DNA of 64,000 nt, taken from the NCBI GenBank assembly GCA_018268105.1, contig JAFDXG010000076.1, positions 1 to 64,000 on the forward strand, read 5' to 3'. Position numbers and translations under genes: made by a program. Below are positions 26,049-35,849 of this stretch, piece by piece (within the stretch, counting starts at the first letter, position 1; every line of letters begins with the position of its first letter). The DNA is from Bacteroidota bacterium (GTDB lineage Bacteria > Bacteroidota > Bacteroidia > Chitinophagales > Chitinophagaceae). The notes beneath the pieces are model-generated. The model was given only the letters and a program-made list of their open reading frames with translations. It made no database searches and had not been told where the DNA came from.

Positions 26049-26633
26049 ATGAAATACATTAAGACTCATTTATTATTGGTTTGCCTTCTTTTCTGGGGGC
26101 TGAACGGTATGGCACAACGTATCAAAGTAATAGAGGGAAAAATTCCGGCTATGAAAGATGTGAATACAGAATTTACGTATGATAATATCAGTATTGGGAA
26201 ATATGACAAAGAGGAAGATTATATAAAAGCCAAAAAAGACGAATACAATAAAAAAGAACCTGGCAAAGGTGATAGCTGGGCTATAAAATGGAAAGATGAC
26301 CGTGAACAACGGTTTCAGCCAAAATTTGATGAGTTGCTATCCAAATACGGTGAACTCACGCTCAATAAAAATGCGAAATACACGATTATATTTCATACTC
26401 AATTTATGGAACCTGGGTTTAACATAGGCATTACCCGCAAAAATGCATATATCAACGGGGAAGCCCTCATAGTAGAAACTGCAGATAAAAGTAAAGTAGT
26501 AGCTAAAGTGACTATAGAAAAAGCACCAGGCAACTCCTATTGGGGCAACGATTTTGATACCGGAGAAAGGCTCTCCGAAACTTATGCAACGGCCGGAAAA
26601 GCATTAGGGAAGCTCATAAAGAAAGAACAATAG
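26049..26633 (+). CDS. Hypothetical secreted protein
   Basis: The frame opens at a TTG (26028), but the ATG at 26049 follows AAAAAA and starts a clear signal peptide (residues 1-22, ending NGMAQ). The mature part, about 170 residues, is rich in lysine and glutamate and has no transmembrane helix. Two segments look conserved in style: a strand run KYTIIFHTQFMEPGFNIGI and KSKVVAKVTIEKAPG, followed by SETYATAGKALGKLI. This recalls periplasmic or surface proteins with a small beta sandwich, but I do not recognise the family. It stands alone. Confidence 0.7.
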   Translation: MKYIKTHLLLVCLLFWGLNGMAQRIKVIEGKIPAMKDVNTEFTYDNISIGKYDKEEDYIKAKKDEYNKKEPGKGDSWAIKWKDDREQRFQPKFDELLSKYGELTLNKNAKYTIIFHTQFMEPGFNIGITRKNAYINGEALIVETADKSKVVAKVTIEKAPGNSYWGNDFDTGERLSETYATAGKALGKLIKKEQ

Positions 26634-26737
26634 TCCCGGGGAAATCGCTATAAGCTACATTACTGCTGTTTTGACTTACGGTCTAATATTGCGATTGTCT
26701 GGTTTGCAATATCGGACAATATATAGCATGTGCAGCA

Positions 26738-26950
26738 TCAAATCCTGAACAATCTAACTGCTAATGGACGAATACTATAGTAGGTACTCAATTTTTCTCT
26801 CAACCATGCTAAATGATCTTCCGGTATAAAACAATCTTTCCAGTCAAAGTTTCCTTTATAATAACTAATGCCTTCCCTTGTATAATTAGCATCCGGCACT
26901 ACAAAATGAAATAGTTCGTAGTTGAATGAATAGTAATTTTGTTCCTGCAA
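26738..26950 (-). pseudogene. Possible gene remnant without a start codon
   Basis: A 70-codon frame reads in protein-like fashion (GNFDWKDCFIPEDHLAWLREK) but contains no ATG; the only start would be a TTG, and a stop (TGA) lies three codons upstream. It has no ribosome-binding site. It may be the tail of a lost gene or non-coding. The rest of the 26634-27070 spacer holds the terminator at 26992-27046 and nothing else I can name. Confidence 0.3.
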
Positions 26951-26991
26951 TGAGAGTCAAAGATGACAAAAGGAATTTCATTCGGTTCCTA

Positions 26992-27046
26992 TTAAAAAAT
27001 TGATACTACAAAAAGCTAATTACAACAGGCTTTTGCAGTATCAATT
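26992..27046 (-). terminator. Strong terminator behind the DUF1080 lipoprotein gene
   Basis: AATTGATACT (26998-27007) is fully complementary to AGTATCAATT (27037-27046). An inner helix AAAAGC/GCTTTT (27011-27016 with 27029-27034) and a 12-base loop complete the hairpin. On the minus strand it is followed by a T-rich run (plus-strand ATTAAAAAAT). It begins 25 bases after the stop of the minus-strand gene ending at 27071 and probably ends the whole Sus transcript. Confidence 0.75.
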
Positions 27047-27070
27047 AAGAAGATAAATATCAGGTCAATA

Positions 27071-27739
27071 TCAGGGTAAAGGTTTTACCATAATATCTTT
27101 ATAATACACTACACTTTTAGGATCGTGTGCCTGCAGGGCGAAAGTGCCATCTGAAATCACACGGCCGGGGTGGCCTTTGGGTGCTAAAGCACCATCGGGT
27201 TCTGTCCAGTCTGTAACAATTTGACCGTTGATTTTAGTAATTACATGTTTGCCTTCTACCTTTATATACAATTCAAACCACTCATCATCTTTCACAAAAG
27301 TAGCTGCAGTATCTTTAATATCATATAAGCCTGCTGTCCTCTTCCAGTCGGTATGTGAATTATTCACCTGTACTTCAAACCCTTTATCGGGGAAACCCTT
27401 TTGTTGAAATGCTGTATGAAAATACACACCCGAGTTAGAGCCGGGTTTTGTCATCACCTGCAATTTCAGTTCAAAGTTTTTAAAATCGTGATTGTTTACC
27501 GGGCCGTCGTAATATAAATGCGACCGTTTTCCTGCAACTTTAATAGCTCCATCCTCAATACTGAAGGATGGTCCTTCACTTTCTTTCCATCCGTTTAGTG
27601 ACTTGCCATCAAAAAGGCTGATCCATCCTCCATTCCCATTTCTATTACCGGTATTTTCATCACTACCTTTAATTTTATTCTGGCTGCTGCAGGCGGCAAG
27701 TAATATCATTACCGCGAGGAAGAAAATATTTTTTTTCAC
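27071..27739 (-). CDS. DUF1080 (3-keto-disaccharide hydrolase family) lipoprotein
   Basis: The N-terminus is a lipoprotein signal ending in LLAACSS, so the mature protein starts at the cysteine and is anchored to a membrane. The single DUF1080 domain opens GWISLFDGKSLNGWKE and has SNSGVYFHTAF and WFELYIKVEGKHV. The frame can start at TTG (27745) or GTG (27739); I chose the GTG because it gives the usual MKKN-type signal start (222 residues). It is next to, and on the strand of, a Gfo/Idh/MocA oxidoreductase. In known 3-keto-glycoside pathways such pairs oxidise the sugar C3 hydroxyl and then cleave the 3-keto glycoside. Confidence 0.88.
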   Translation of the reverse strand: MKKNIFFLAVMILLAACSSQNKIKGSDENTGNRNGNGGWISLFDGKSLNGWKESEGPSFSIEDGAIKVAGKRSHLYYDGPVNNHDFKNFELKLQVMTKPGSNSGVYFHTAFQQKGFPDKGFEVQVNNSHTDWKRTAGLYDIKDTAATFVKDDEWFELYIKVEGKHVITKINGQIVTDWTEPDGALAPKGHPGRVISDGTFALQAHDPKSVVYYKDIMVKPLP

Positions 27740-27802
27740 GATCAAAATTTAGATGAAAGGTAATAAAGCGGCCGCAAAAAACCATCTGCGGCCGAAATGA
27801 AA

Positions 27803-29266
27803 TTAAAAATCTATTGTCCAGCCTTTGCGGTATTCACGTTTAACAAACTGGTTTACTTCCTCCAGGTTGGTAACCCGCATGTTTTTATAGTCCCACAACA
27901 ATTTCATATTTGCACCCGGATAATCGTTGCCACGACCGTTAGCTCTAGGTTTAGGGGTATCGGCTGCTCTTATAGCAAGGTTTGCCATGAGTATTGCCTC
28001 TGTAAGCGGTCCCGCCTTTTTAAATGGTGAGCTCAGTTCCATATTACCATAACCGGCGATACAACCCTCAACCCATTGTGCATAATGCCCGTCTGCTCCA
28101 CCTGGTACGCGGGGCTGTGTTTGGGGTACTTTCACTTCTGCATTTCTGGAAAGAGGAAGTAATCGTGGATTAGCCGCATACTCACTTGCCATCATTTTTC
28201 CTTTGGTGCCTACAAATAAAATACCGCTATTGCCATCGCCAAATACTTCATTCGGACCAAGTTCCTCCGGGCGTTCCGGTTTTATACCTCCGTCCATCCA
28301 GTGCATAGTCACAGGTCCCTGGGTCTTTGCAGTTTTGGGATACGTAAGTGTGGCATGACTTGAAGGCGGGAAACTTTCGGGGAAATAGCCACGTTTACCA
28401 AAAGCTGTAAATACACTGGTCACAGATGCCTGCACATCCAATGCATATTCAATTCCCAATATTCTGAATGGAGCTTCCATCAGGTGACAACCCAAATCGC
28501 CTAATGCTCCGGTACCATAGTCCCACCAACCACGCCAGCTACCCGGTATAAGATTATCTACATAATCCTTATAGGGTGCAGTGCCAAGCCAAAGGTCCCA
28601 ATTTAGTTCCGATGGTACAGGGGGTTTTGCTGTAGGCCAGGGAATACCCTGAGGCCAAATAGGTCTGTTGGTGAAAATATATACAGTATGTACATCTCCA
28701 ATAATGCCCGCATCAAACCACTCCTGCATCTGACGTACTCCGTCACCTGAAGATCCCTGATTTCCCATTTGTGTAACTACTTTGTATTTATCAGCTGCTT
28801 CAGTGAGCATACGGGCTTCCCATATATCGTGTGTCAATGGCTTTTGCACATATACATGTTTCTTTCTGCGCATGGCTGCCATTGCTACTACGGCATGAGT
28901 ATGGTCGGGTGTAGAAACCGAAACGGCATCAAAAGATTTAATTTCTTTATCCAGCATCTCCCGCCAGTCTTTATAATATTTTGCCTTAGGAAACCTTTTT
29001 CTTGATTCCTGAGACATACGGTCATCCACATCACACAGAAAACCTATTTCGGCCTTTCCGCTTTCATAAAAATTTGCAAGATCAGAGCGTCCTTTACCAC
29101 CTACTCCCACGCCCGCAACAATCAGTTTGTCGCTCGGGGCTATAAATCCTTTTCCCAGAACATTGCGTGGTACAATCATAAATCCCGCTGCACCTATAGC
29201 TGTATTTTTAATAAAATTACGACGCGATTTTTTTTTCATTTCTGACATAAGTATGTTTTTAAGCAT
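27803..29266 (-). CDS. Gfo/Idh/MocA-family oxidoreductase with Tat signal
   Basis: The N-terminus carries a twin-arginine signal: KKKSRRNFIKNTAIGAAG, then a hydrophobic stretch, so the folded protein is probably exported with its nicotinamide cofactor bound. The Rossmann start is VAGVGVGGKGRSDL (about 50) and the catalytic-loop region reads YVQKPLTHDIWEA, a variant of the family's EKP motif with Gln in place of Glu. At 487 residues the length suits the exported Bacteroidota subgroup. Three ATGs are in frame at the start; residues 1, 7 and 10 are all possible. Substrate is unknown; the DUF1080 neighbour suggests oxidation of a glycoside at C3. Confidence 0.88.
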   Translation of the reverse strand: MLKNILMSEMKKKSRRNFIKNTAIGAAGFMIVPRNVLGKGFIAPSDKLIVAGVGVGGKGRSDLANFYESGKAEIGFLCDVDDRMSQESRKRFPKAKYYKDWREMLDKEIKSFDAVSVSTPDHTHAVVAMAAMRRKKHVYVQKPLTHDIWEARMLTEAADKYKVVTQMGNQGSSGDGVRQMQEWFDAGIIGDVHTVYIFTNRPIWPQGIPWPTAKPPVPSELNWDLWLGTAPYKDYVDNLIPGSWRGWWDYGTGALGDLGCHLMEAPFRILGIEYALDVQASVTSVFTAFGKRGYFPESFPPSSHATLTYPKTAKTQGPVTMHWMDGGIKPERPEELGPNEVFGDGNSGILFVGTKGKMMASEYAANPRLLPLSRNAEVKVPQTQPRVPGGADGHYAQWVEGCIAGYGNMELSSPFKKAGPLTEAILMANLAIRAADTPKPRANGRGNDYPGANMKLLWDYKNMRVTNLEEVNQFVKREYRKGWTIDF

Positions 29267-29294
29267 TAAAACGATGACATTCCAATTAAGAACA

Positions 29295-29359
29295 GAGGCT
29301 TTACAAATGATAGTCTACTCATTAAACTGACAGTATTTTCTATCATTTTGCAAAGCCTC
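29295..29359. repeat. Long intercistronic inverted repeat
   Basis: GAGGCTTTACAAATGATAG (29295-29313) and CTATCATTTTGCAAAGCCTC (29340-29359) are inverted copies differing at one mismatch and one extra base, around a 26-base loop. It lies between the surface-lipoprotein gene and the oxidoreductase gene of the same strand. No T-run follows on either strand, so it looks more like an mRNA processing or stabilising hairpin than a terminator. Confidence 0.65.
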
Positions 29360-29379
29360 GTCCTAATGGCATCCAAACA

Positions 29380-30552
29380 TTACTGAATCACAGCCAAATG
29401 ATCGTAAAGGTTCCCAATTCTATATTCAAATTCAATTGAACTTGCAGGAGTGATTTTATTTACTTTTACCATTCCCCACAATACATCGGAGGGCGAACCA
29501 CCATTCACAAGTTTAAATACGTATACACCTGTTCCACTGGAAGGATCAATGGAAGTAACTGGTATTCCCGCCATAAATTCATTTTTAGCGGTAGTTAAGT
29601 TATTTAAGTTATAGGTATTTGCGGAAGACGCTACAAAAGAAATACCTTTTCCACCGGTAGCCCATGCAGCACCCTGATTAATACTCAACGGATTAGTTCC
29701 AATAGTGATCACGCCCTTAGTATCAGTAGCTGCTACGGCTTTACCATTCAAAAGATTGAAACCATCTTTTCCGGCTGTTACATCCAGTACTCCCGATTTT
29801 TTCAGTAAAAAGTAAGGTGCACTTGCCACTACCGATTTCACTATTTCATCAGTATATCCGGCCTGTGTACTGGTAAATGAATAGAACATTGTGTCTTTGC
29901 CTATGGCAAAGTCATCACCGGATACCGGCACTGCATCGCCGGAAGCAAAATTGCCTACGGACTGCCAGGGTTCATTTGTTCCGTTTTTCTTTTTTACCAC
30001 TATATTACCGGCGTAAGCACCAGAGGCAGGCGTTACCGTTGCCTTGAAGCTGGCGGTACCGGCACCCCTGATAACATCCACGTCTTTGCCATTAAACTGC
30101 GGATTAGATACCGCAGCGGCCTCTTTAAGGTTTACCCTGAAAGTAGCTGCATCTGTTTTACCGGCAAACGTAACGGTAACGTAGTCGCCCACATTTACCA
30201 GTTTGGCTTCATTGCGGGTATAGTTAACCGTTGCCTTCAGGTCACTGCCCAACGTTACTTCTTTTTGGGTACCGGCCATTGGGAGCAATTGTAAAGACCC
30301 GCCACTGGTTGGAGTTTGAAGTTGCAATAATTCAACCTTCATCACGTCTCCGCTTTTAGCATTGGGGAGATACGAAGTAACGGTAAAGTTATCGTCGAGA
30401 GTGGTAATGCCTGCTGATGTTGTTTTGGCTACACCAGTAATAACTACATTCCCGTTTTCATCTCTTGGTATGTCATAATAAGGCTGCTTGGTACAACTCC
30501 ATACAGAAACCACCGAAGCCATTATGAATATATTTTTTATGTATGTCTTCAT
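29380..30552 (-). CDS. Surface lipoprotein in the SusE/SusF position
   Basis: The 390-residue protein has a short signal ending VWSCTKQPYYD, so Cys20 is the probable lipidated residue. The rest is beta-rich with Ser/Thr/Gly-rich loops and appears to have two or three repeated Ig-like sandwiches (ATFRVNLKEA at about 140, then ASFKATVTPASG). The last 100 residues are DUF-like and not recognised. In Sus systems a lipoprotein following SusC and SusD often binds the glycan at the cell surface; this one lies 30 bases behind susD and is probably in the same transcript. No sequence motif identifies its ligand. Confidence 0.7.
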   Translation of the reverse strand: MKTYIKNIFIMASVVSVWSCTKQPYYDIPRDENGNVVITGVAKTTSAGITTLDDNFTVTSYLPNAKSGDVMKVELLQLQTPTSGGSLQLLPMAGTQKEVTLGSDLKATVNYTRNEAKLVNVGDYVTVTFAGKTDAATFRVNLKEAAAVSNPQFNGKDVDVIRGAGTASFKATVTPASGAYAGNIVVKKKNGTNEPWQSVGNFASGDAVPVSGDDFAIGKDTMFYSFTSTQAGYTDEIVKSVVASAPYFLLKKSGVLDVTAGKDGFNLLNGKAVAATDTKGVITIGTNPLSINQGAAWATGGKGISFVASSANTYNLNNLTTAKNEFMAGIPVTSIDPSSGTGVYVFKLVNGGSPSDVLWGMVKVNKITPASSIEFEYRIGNLYDHLAVIQ

Positions 30553-30582
30553 TTTATCGTAATTATAGATAACACAATTTTT

Positions 30583-32232
30583 TTACTGACCAACTTGTTT
30601 AGGCAGGTATCCAAAATTTTGCATACACTGTGCATTATTAATAATTTCAGTTCCCGAAACCGGCGCCAATAAATTCATCGGGCCAAATTCAAAACTGAAA
30701 TCTGCAGGACGATGCCCAATGAAAGATTCAATTCCTGAAAACTGTCCATCACCATCAACAAGGCACATACGTGTGCGGCGCTGATCCCAAATCATTTTAT
30801 TTTCAAATACCAATTCGTAAGCACGCTCGCTCATTATGGTGTAAAGATTCACATCTACAGCCCTGTAGGCAGGTAATTCAGCTCTGGACCTTACTTCATT
30901 TATCCCTTTGATAATATCATTATCAGACACACCTTCGCCCAATTGCTTTAGTGTCCAGTTCACTTCAGTAAGCATTAATAAAATATCAGCATAGCGGTAG
31001 AAGTTCCAGTTTAAGCCCGACTGTCCAGTTTTTTTGATAGCGTCTGTATCATAAAATTTGTAGAGATAAGGCATATTAAATTTTTCTGCAGGTCCTTGTG
31101 AAGGATCATATTTTGTAGACCTGGTGTCGGAAAAATAAAACATTTGCCTGTCTTTGATACGTTTATCAGCCGGGTTATAAGAATTAAAATAACCAATGCT
31201 TGGAATAAAAGTACCATACTCATCACCAAACATGGAGACATGGCTAAGACCAGGTAATGCTGCCGGAATAATACTGTTGTTGGTTACCCCACTCAGATAT
31301 TGAGCCTGAAAAACAGCTTCTCCGCTATTGTTTTTAGCTGGATTATGCAAATCATCATAAGTACCAAGTGTGTATGCACCATAAAGCACATTTAAATTAG
31401 ATTGTGCTTTTTTCAGGAAATCTTTAGCAGAAGGAGAATTCACCGGGTAAGTGCTGGCCGACCATGAACCATCAACACACCATTTTTTATCAGGTGCAGT
31501 GGCTACTTCCTGATAAGGATATCCGGCACAGGTTAGATAAACATCTGCCAGAATTGCCCGGGATATGTGTTTAGTTACTCTTCCATTAGAAGAACGTGAA
31601 TCCGGTAAAGGACTGTTCACTGCAAACTCAAGATCGGGTATAATCACTTCGTCATAAATTTGCTTAAGGGATGTGCGTGGCAATTGTACACTATCTAAAG
31701 TACTCACAACAGTTGTTGTAAGGGGCACATCGCCAAAATAGCGCACCAGGCAAAAATAATACCATGCCCTCAGCGTCCTTACTTCTGCAAGTGCTTTTTG
31801 AATATCAGCATCAGACCATTCTTTTATCCCGGGAATTTTTGCTATTGCAAAGTTGCAATCTCTCACCCCCTGGTACCAGTTATTCCACTGATTATTGAAA
31901 TCTCCAAGCATATCACCTGAAATCTGATTGGTCTGGAATTTCCAAAATTGCACATGCGTATCAGAGGTATAGGCCTTACCTGTAGGATATTCTAATGTAG
32001 CAGGCAGATAATTACCCCAGTCGTTTGCGCTGCCTGTCCATGAAGCTAAGGAACGGTAAGGTCCGACAACCAATGCTGTACCTTCCTGCGAAGTAGTAAA
32101 TTGTGTTTGATCGGTCATATTGCCCGTAGGCACTTCTTCCAGGAATTTTTTACAACTGCCCGCCAGTATTACGATAAGGGCAAGTGTTGCCTGGTATTTA
32201 AAAAACTGAATGATTCTCTTATTTGAATACAT
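30583..32232 (-). CDS. SusD/RagB-family glycan-binding lipoprotein
   Basis: A lipoprotein signal (LILAGSCKKFLEE, Cys27) starts the 549-residue protein. The SusD fold is shown by the N-terminal helical part with LAEVRTLRAWYYFCLVRYFGDVPL (about 142-165) and the C-terminal part with RYADILLMLTEVNW and RAYELVFENKMIWDQRR, which are standard SusD/RagB segments. SusD lids the SusC barrel and binds the substrate outside the cell. It is 18 bases downstream of susC. The C-terminal region DFSFEFGPMNLLAPV suits the family. The glycan cannot be named from sequence. Confidence 0.93.
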   Translation of the reverse strand: MYSNKRIIQFFKYQATLALIVILAGSCKKFLEEVPTGNMTDQTQFTTSQEGTALVVGPYRSLASWTGSANDWGNYLPATLEYPTGKAYTSDTHVQFWKFQTNQISGDMLGDFNNQWNNWYQGVRDCNFAIAKIPGIKEWSDADIQKALAEVRTLRAWYYFCLVRYFGDVPLTTTVVSTLDSVQLPRTSLKQIYDEVIIPDLEFAVNSPLPDSRSSNGRVTKHISRAILADVYLTCAGYPYQEVATAPDKKWCVDGSWSASTYPVNSPSAKDFLKKAQSNLNVLYGAYTLGTYDDLHNPAKNNSGEAVFQAQYLSGVTNNSIIPAALPGLSHVSMFGDEYGTFIPSIGYFNSYNPADKRIKDRQMFYFSDTRSTKYDPSQGPAEKFNMPYLYKFYDTDAIKKTGQSGLNWNFYRYADILLMLTEVNWTLKQLGEGVSDNDIIKGINEVRSRAELPAYRAVDVNLYTIMSERAYELVFENKMIWDQRRTRMCLVDGDGQFSGIESFIGHRPADFSFEFGPMNLLAPVSGTEIINNAQCMQNFGYLPKQVGQ

Positions 32233-32250
32233 AATAATACACTTTAAGAA

Positions 32251-35200
32251 TTAGAAACTAACATTAACACCAAAGCTGTATATAGAAGGAGTAGGATATT
32301 GATATTTATCCACGTTTGGTACCAGTGAATATTGTTTATCCAATGAACTTCCTTCGGGATCATATCCTTCTACATTTGTGATCAGGAAGAAATTAGCTGC
32401 TGAAACATAAGCCCTGATTTTTTGCAACTTCCAAACTTTTACCGGGAATGAATAACCAATAGTTGCCGATCCGCCCCGCACATAAGATGCATCACTGATC
32501 ATATGGGTATCAGGATACGACTGATAGTACGCTCCACCATTACCCGGACGCATTTGGGCAATCATACTGTTTTGAGCAGTAGGTCTCCATGCCTGCAGGG
32601 TGCTGTTTAAACCACCGGATACTAACTGTCTGTCTTCGGCTGATTCATGTACGAAAGCTTTGTTTACACCTGTTACAATCTGGATGTTAAGACTTGCATC
32701 AAATCTTTTATATTTAAAATAGTTGTTGAAGCCAGCCAGAACTTTTGGAAAAGATCTTCCAATAACTCCACCATCAGAAACCAGGTCTATTTTTCCATCA
32801 TTGTTTCTGTCGAGGAATTTAAGGTCGCCGGGTAACATGCCATAACGTGCTGCCAGCGAAGCTTCTTCGGTACTATATGTTCCAAGACGGGTTAGTCCGA
32901 AAAACGAACCAATGGGTTCTCCTACTTTTAATATAGAAGTACCGTTACCTGCACCTGTGGAAACATAGATTGATGCACCTGTTGGTCCTAATGCTAAAAT
33001 TTTATTTTGATTGAGACTTACTGAAAGTTCAGTATTCCATTGAAAATTTGCACCATCAATTACTGCTGCATTCACCCCAAATTCCCATCCTTTATTTTCA
33101 ACCGAACCATAGTTCATTTTAGCAGTTCCGGTAGTAGTTGAATATGGCAGGGGCACATCCAGCAACATGTCTTTGGTAACCTTGTAGTAATAATCTACCG
33201 TAAGATTGAGCCTGTTGTTAAACAATCCCAACTCCAAACCTCCATCATATTGTGTGGTTGATTCCCATTTCAAATCGGGATTACCCATTGTACTGGGATA
33301 AATACCGGTTTGTGAGGAATTACCCAAAACAACACTTCCCACTCCCACATAGGTTTGCGATACATAGCTACCGATTTCCTGGTTACCTGTTTTACCTACG
33401 CTGGCTCTTAATTTCAATTCGCTGATTGACTCAATATCTTTCATGAAATTTTCCTTGGATACTCTCCATGCCACCCCTGCTGACGGGAAGAAACCATATT
33501 TGGTATTAGGACCAAATTTGGAAGAACCGTCAATACGACCAGTTGCAGTAAGCAGGTACTTATTATTGAAAGTATAACTTACCCTCGCAAAATAGGAGTT
33601 GAGCGAGCTTTTTCCATCGCTGCTGGAAGGTACCGGACGGGTTTGTGCGCCTGCACCGATATTATGCCATTCATAAAAGTTGGAGAAAAATACAGAGTTC
33701 GATGTATTAAGGTTTTCCCAGTTAAACTGTGTCCACGCCAAACCCAGCATTGCATTTACTTTGTGCAAATTGGCTATAGATTTATCATAGTTAAAATAGT
33801 ATTGGTTTTGCCAGTAAAAAGTATTTTGTGTATTGATGTTGGCGCTACCGTTTCCACCATATAGTTTACCGCTGTATGCATTATATTTATATGCATTGTA
33901 GTCTACAGAGAAATCTGTTTTAAGGCTCAGGTCAGGGGTAATTTTAGCCGTTAAAGCAATGCTTCCTGTAGTTTGGTCGCGGTTGGTACGTCCATAAATC
34001 TGAGATCTTCTGAACACGATATTATACCATTGTTCACCTACGTTAAAATCAGAATTTGTTCCCCACCGGTTAGCATAGATACCCAGGTTGGGATCATTGG
34101 GATATTGAGTTGGCAAAATACTCCAAACTTCCGCGGTAGAACGCGTAATACCATCATCATTAGTTTCCTGGCTACGGGCATACGAAATATTCGTACTCAT
34201 ATCCAGCCACTTTGTAATTTTCACATCACCGGTAATCCTGGCGCTGTAACGTTTGAACCAGGAATCCTGCATTAAACCTCTCTGATCGGTATAACCCAGG
34301 GATGCAGAATATTTAGCATTATCACTCCCCCCTCTAACGTCAATATGATGATTGTTGGAAGTTGAAGGATTAAAGGCTATGTCTTCCCAATCAGAATTAT
34401 AAATAGGTTTATAGTAATTGCCATCTTTACCTATCAGGTCCAATAAATATCCGCCCTTGTTCACTTTTTCGAACAACCAGGGCATTTCAGAATAAGATAA
34501 CCCTGAGGCATACTGTCCGCGAAAATCCTTTGCACGGTTAATGGTTCCATACTTATCGCCATTCGCCATAGCCTGCTCATATACATACATGAGTTGATCT
34601 GCATTCATTGCATAAAGGTGACGTTGTAATATATTTCGTGAAACACTTCCACTGTAGTCTACCTGTGTTTTGCCGTTCACGCCGCGCTTAGTAGAGATCA
34701 TGATTACACCGTTAGCACCGCGTGCCCCGTAAATAGCAGTTGCAGAAGCATCTTTCAACACTTCCATTGAAACAATATCTTCAGGATTTAAAGTTGACAA
34801 GGCATTAGCCACACCGATAATTCCATCCACCACAAAAAGTGGGTCGCTGCTGGTATTAATTGAATTTGTACCGCGGATCCTGATCATAGGTTTTCCTCCC
34901 GGAACACCGGAACCCTGGTTTACCACCTGCACCCCTGCAATTTTACCCTGCAACCCCTGCCCTACGTTAGCAATAGGCCTGTCAACCAGTTTATCGGCTT
35001 TAATTTGTGCAACTGAGCCTACTAAGTCGCTCTTCTTTTGTGTACCATAACCAACAACTACCACATCGCTCAGGTCAGAAACAGATTCAGACAAAATGAT
35101 ATTGACATCAGACCTGCCATCTGTTTGAATAGTTTGTGTAGTATATCCAACGCTTGATATTTCAAGAGAAACTTTACCTTCAGTATTTACATTCAGGGAA

Positions 35201-35724
35201 AATCTTCCGTCTCTGTCGGTAACAGTACCATTTTTAGTTCCGCTTACTATTACAGATACCCCTGGCAGCGGTTCACCATTATGGTTAGTGATACGACCTT
35301 TGATTACTACAGGTGGAGGTGCAGTTACCGTTGATTCATCCTTATCTATTGCAGCATCCACGAACCTTGCTTTCTTTATTACTATTGTTTTATTAACAAT
35401 AGCATAAGTCAGCTTTGAGTCTCTGAGGCAAGCCAGTAATGCTTCATCAACTGAAGCATTTTTAATATGAACTTTAATTGGTTTTGTATTTTCTACAACT
35501 TCCTTGTCGTAAAAAAATAAATAACCGGTTTGCTGTTCAATCGCTTTTAAAGCGTTCGCAAGGGGAATGCTTTCCCCGTTGATGCTGGTTTTTTGCGCAT
35601 AACTGTGCGCACTTACCTGCAGCGTGCATAAAGTTAAAATGGCAAATGCGAGTTTCATAATCAATAGTTTGTTCGTTAAGAACCTGGTATAGGGTTCCCC
35701 CCTATACTTTTTGGTTGAAGTCAT
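32251..35724 (-). CDS. SusC/RagA-family TonB-linked outer-membrane transporter with STN domain
   Basis: The 1157-residue barrel has, in order: a signal region (about 22-43), an STN secretin/TonB short N-terminal domain (about 45-115, with ALKAIEQQTGYLFFYDK), a carboxypeptidase-like domain (about 140-215, with GRITNHNGEPLPGVSVIV), the TonB plug (VVGYGTQKKSDLVGS, then SATAIYGARGANGVI) and a large beta barrel ending in an aromatic residue (SFGVNVSF). The STN domain talks to FecR, so this transporter should report substrate to the ECF sigma factor just upstream. Start ATG at 35724; a second ATG at residue 23 begins the usual signal peptide. It is the first of the Sus genes. Confidence 0.95.
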   Translation of the reverse strand: MTSTKKYRGEPYTRFLTNKLLIMKLAFAILTLCTLQVSAHSYAQKTSINGESIPLANALKAIEQQTGYLFFYDKEVVENTKPIKVHIKNASVDEALLACLRDSKLTYAIVNKTIVIKKARFVDAAIDKDESTVTAPPPVVIKGRITNHNGEPLPGVSVIVSGTKNGTVTDRDGRFSLNVNTEGKVSLEISSVGYTTQTIQTDGRSDVNIILSESVSDLSDVVVVGYGTQKKSDLVGSVAQIKADKLVDRPIANVGQGLQGKIAGVQVVNQGSGVPGGKPMIRIRGTNSINTSSDPLFVVDGIIGVANALSTLNPEDIVSMEVLKDASATAIYGARGANGVIMISTKRGVNGKTQVDYSGSVSRNILQRHLYAMNADQLMYVYEQAMANGDKYGTINRAKDFRGQYASGLSYSEMPWLFEKVNKGGYLLDLIGKDGNYYKPIYNSDWEDIAFNPSTSNNHHIDVRGGSDNAKYSASLGYTDQRGLMQDSWFKRYSARITGDVKITKWLDMSTNISYARSQETNDDGITRSTAEVWSILPTQYPNDPNLGIYANRWGTNSDFNVGEQWYNIVFRRSQIYGRTNRDQTTGSIALTAKITPDLSLKTDFSVDYNAYKYNAYSGKLYGGNGSANINTQNTFYWQNQYYFNYDKSIANLHKVNAMLGLAWTQFNWENLNTSNSVFFSNFYEWHNIGAGAQTRPVPSSSDGKSSLNSYFARVSYTFNNKYLLTATGRIDGSSKFGPNTKYGFFPSAGVAWRVSKENFMKDIESISELKLRASVGKTGNQEIGSYVSQTYVGVGSVVLGNSSQTGIYPSTMGNPDLKWESTTQYDGGLELGLFNNRLNLTVDYYYKVTKDMLLDVPLPYSTTTGTAKMNYGSVENKGWEFGVNAAVIDGANFQWNTELSVSLNQNKILALGPTGASIYVSTGAGNGTSILKVGEPIGSFFGLTRLGTYSTEEASLAARYGMLPGDLKFLDRNNDGKIDLVSDGGVIGRSFPKVLAGFNNYFKYKRFDASLNIQIVTGVNKAFVHESAEDRQLVSGGLNSTLQAWRPTAQNSMIAQMRPGNGGAYYQSYPDTHMISDASYVRGGSATIGYSFPVKVWKLQKIRAYVSAANFFLITNVEGYDPEGSSLDKQYSLVPNVDKYQYPTPSIYSFGVNVSF

Positions 35725-35849
35725 AAATAAATGATTGAGTGAAAAAACTCTTTGTTTAAATTGTTTTATTTATTCTTAAAATTAAATTGTCTGTTTAATT
35801 TTCTCCTTTCGTATTCTAAGTCACATAACCATGTTTATCAGCCGGAATA

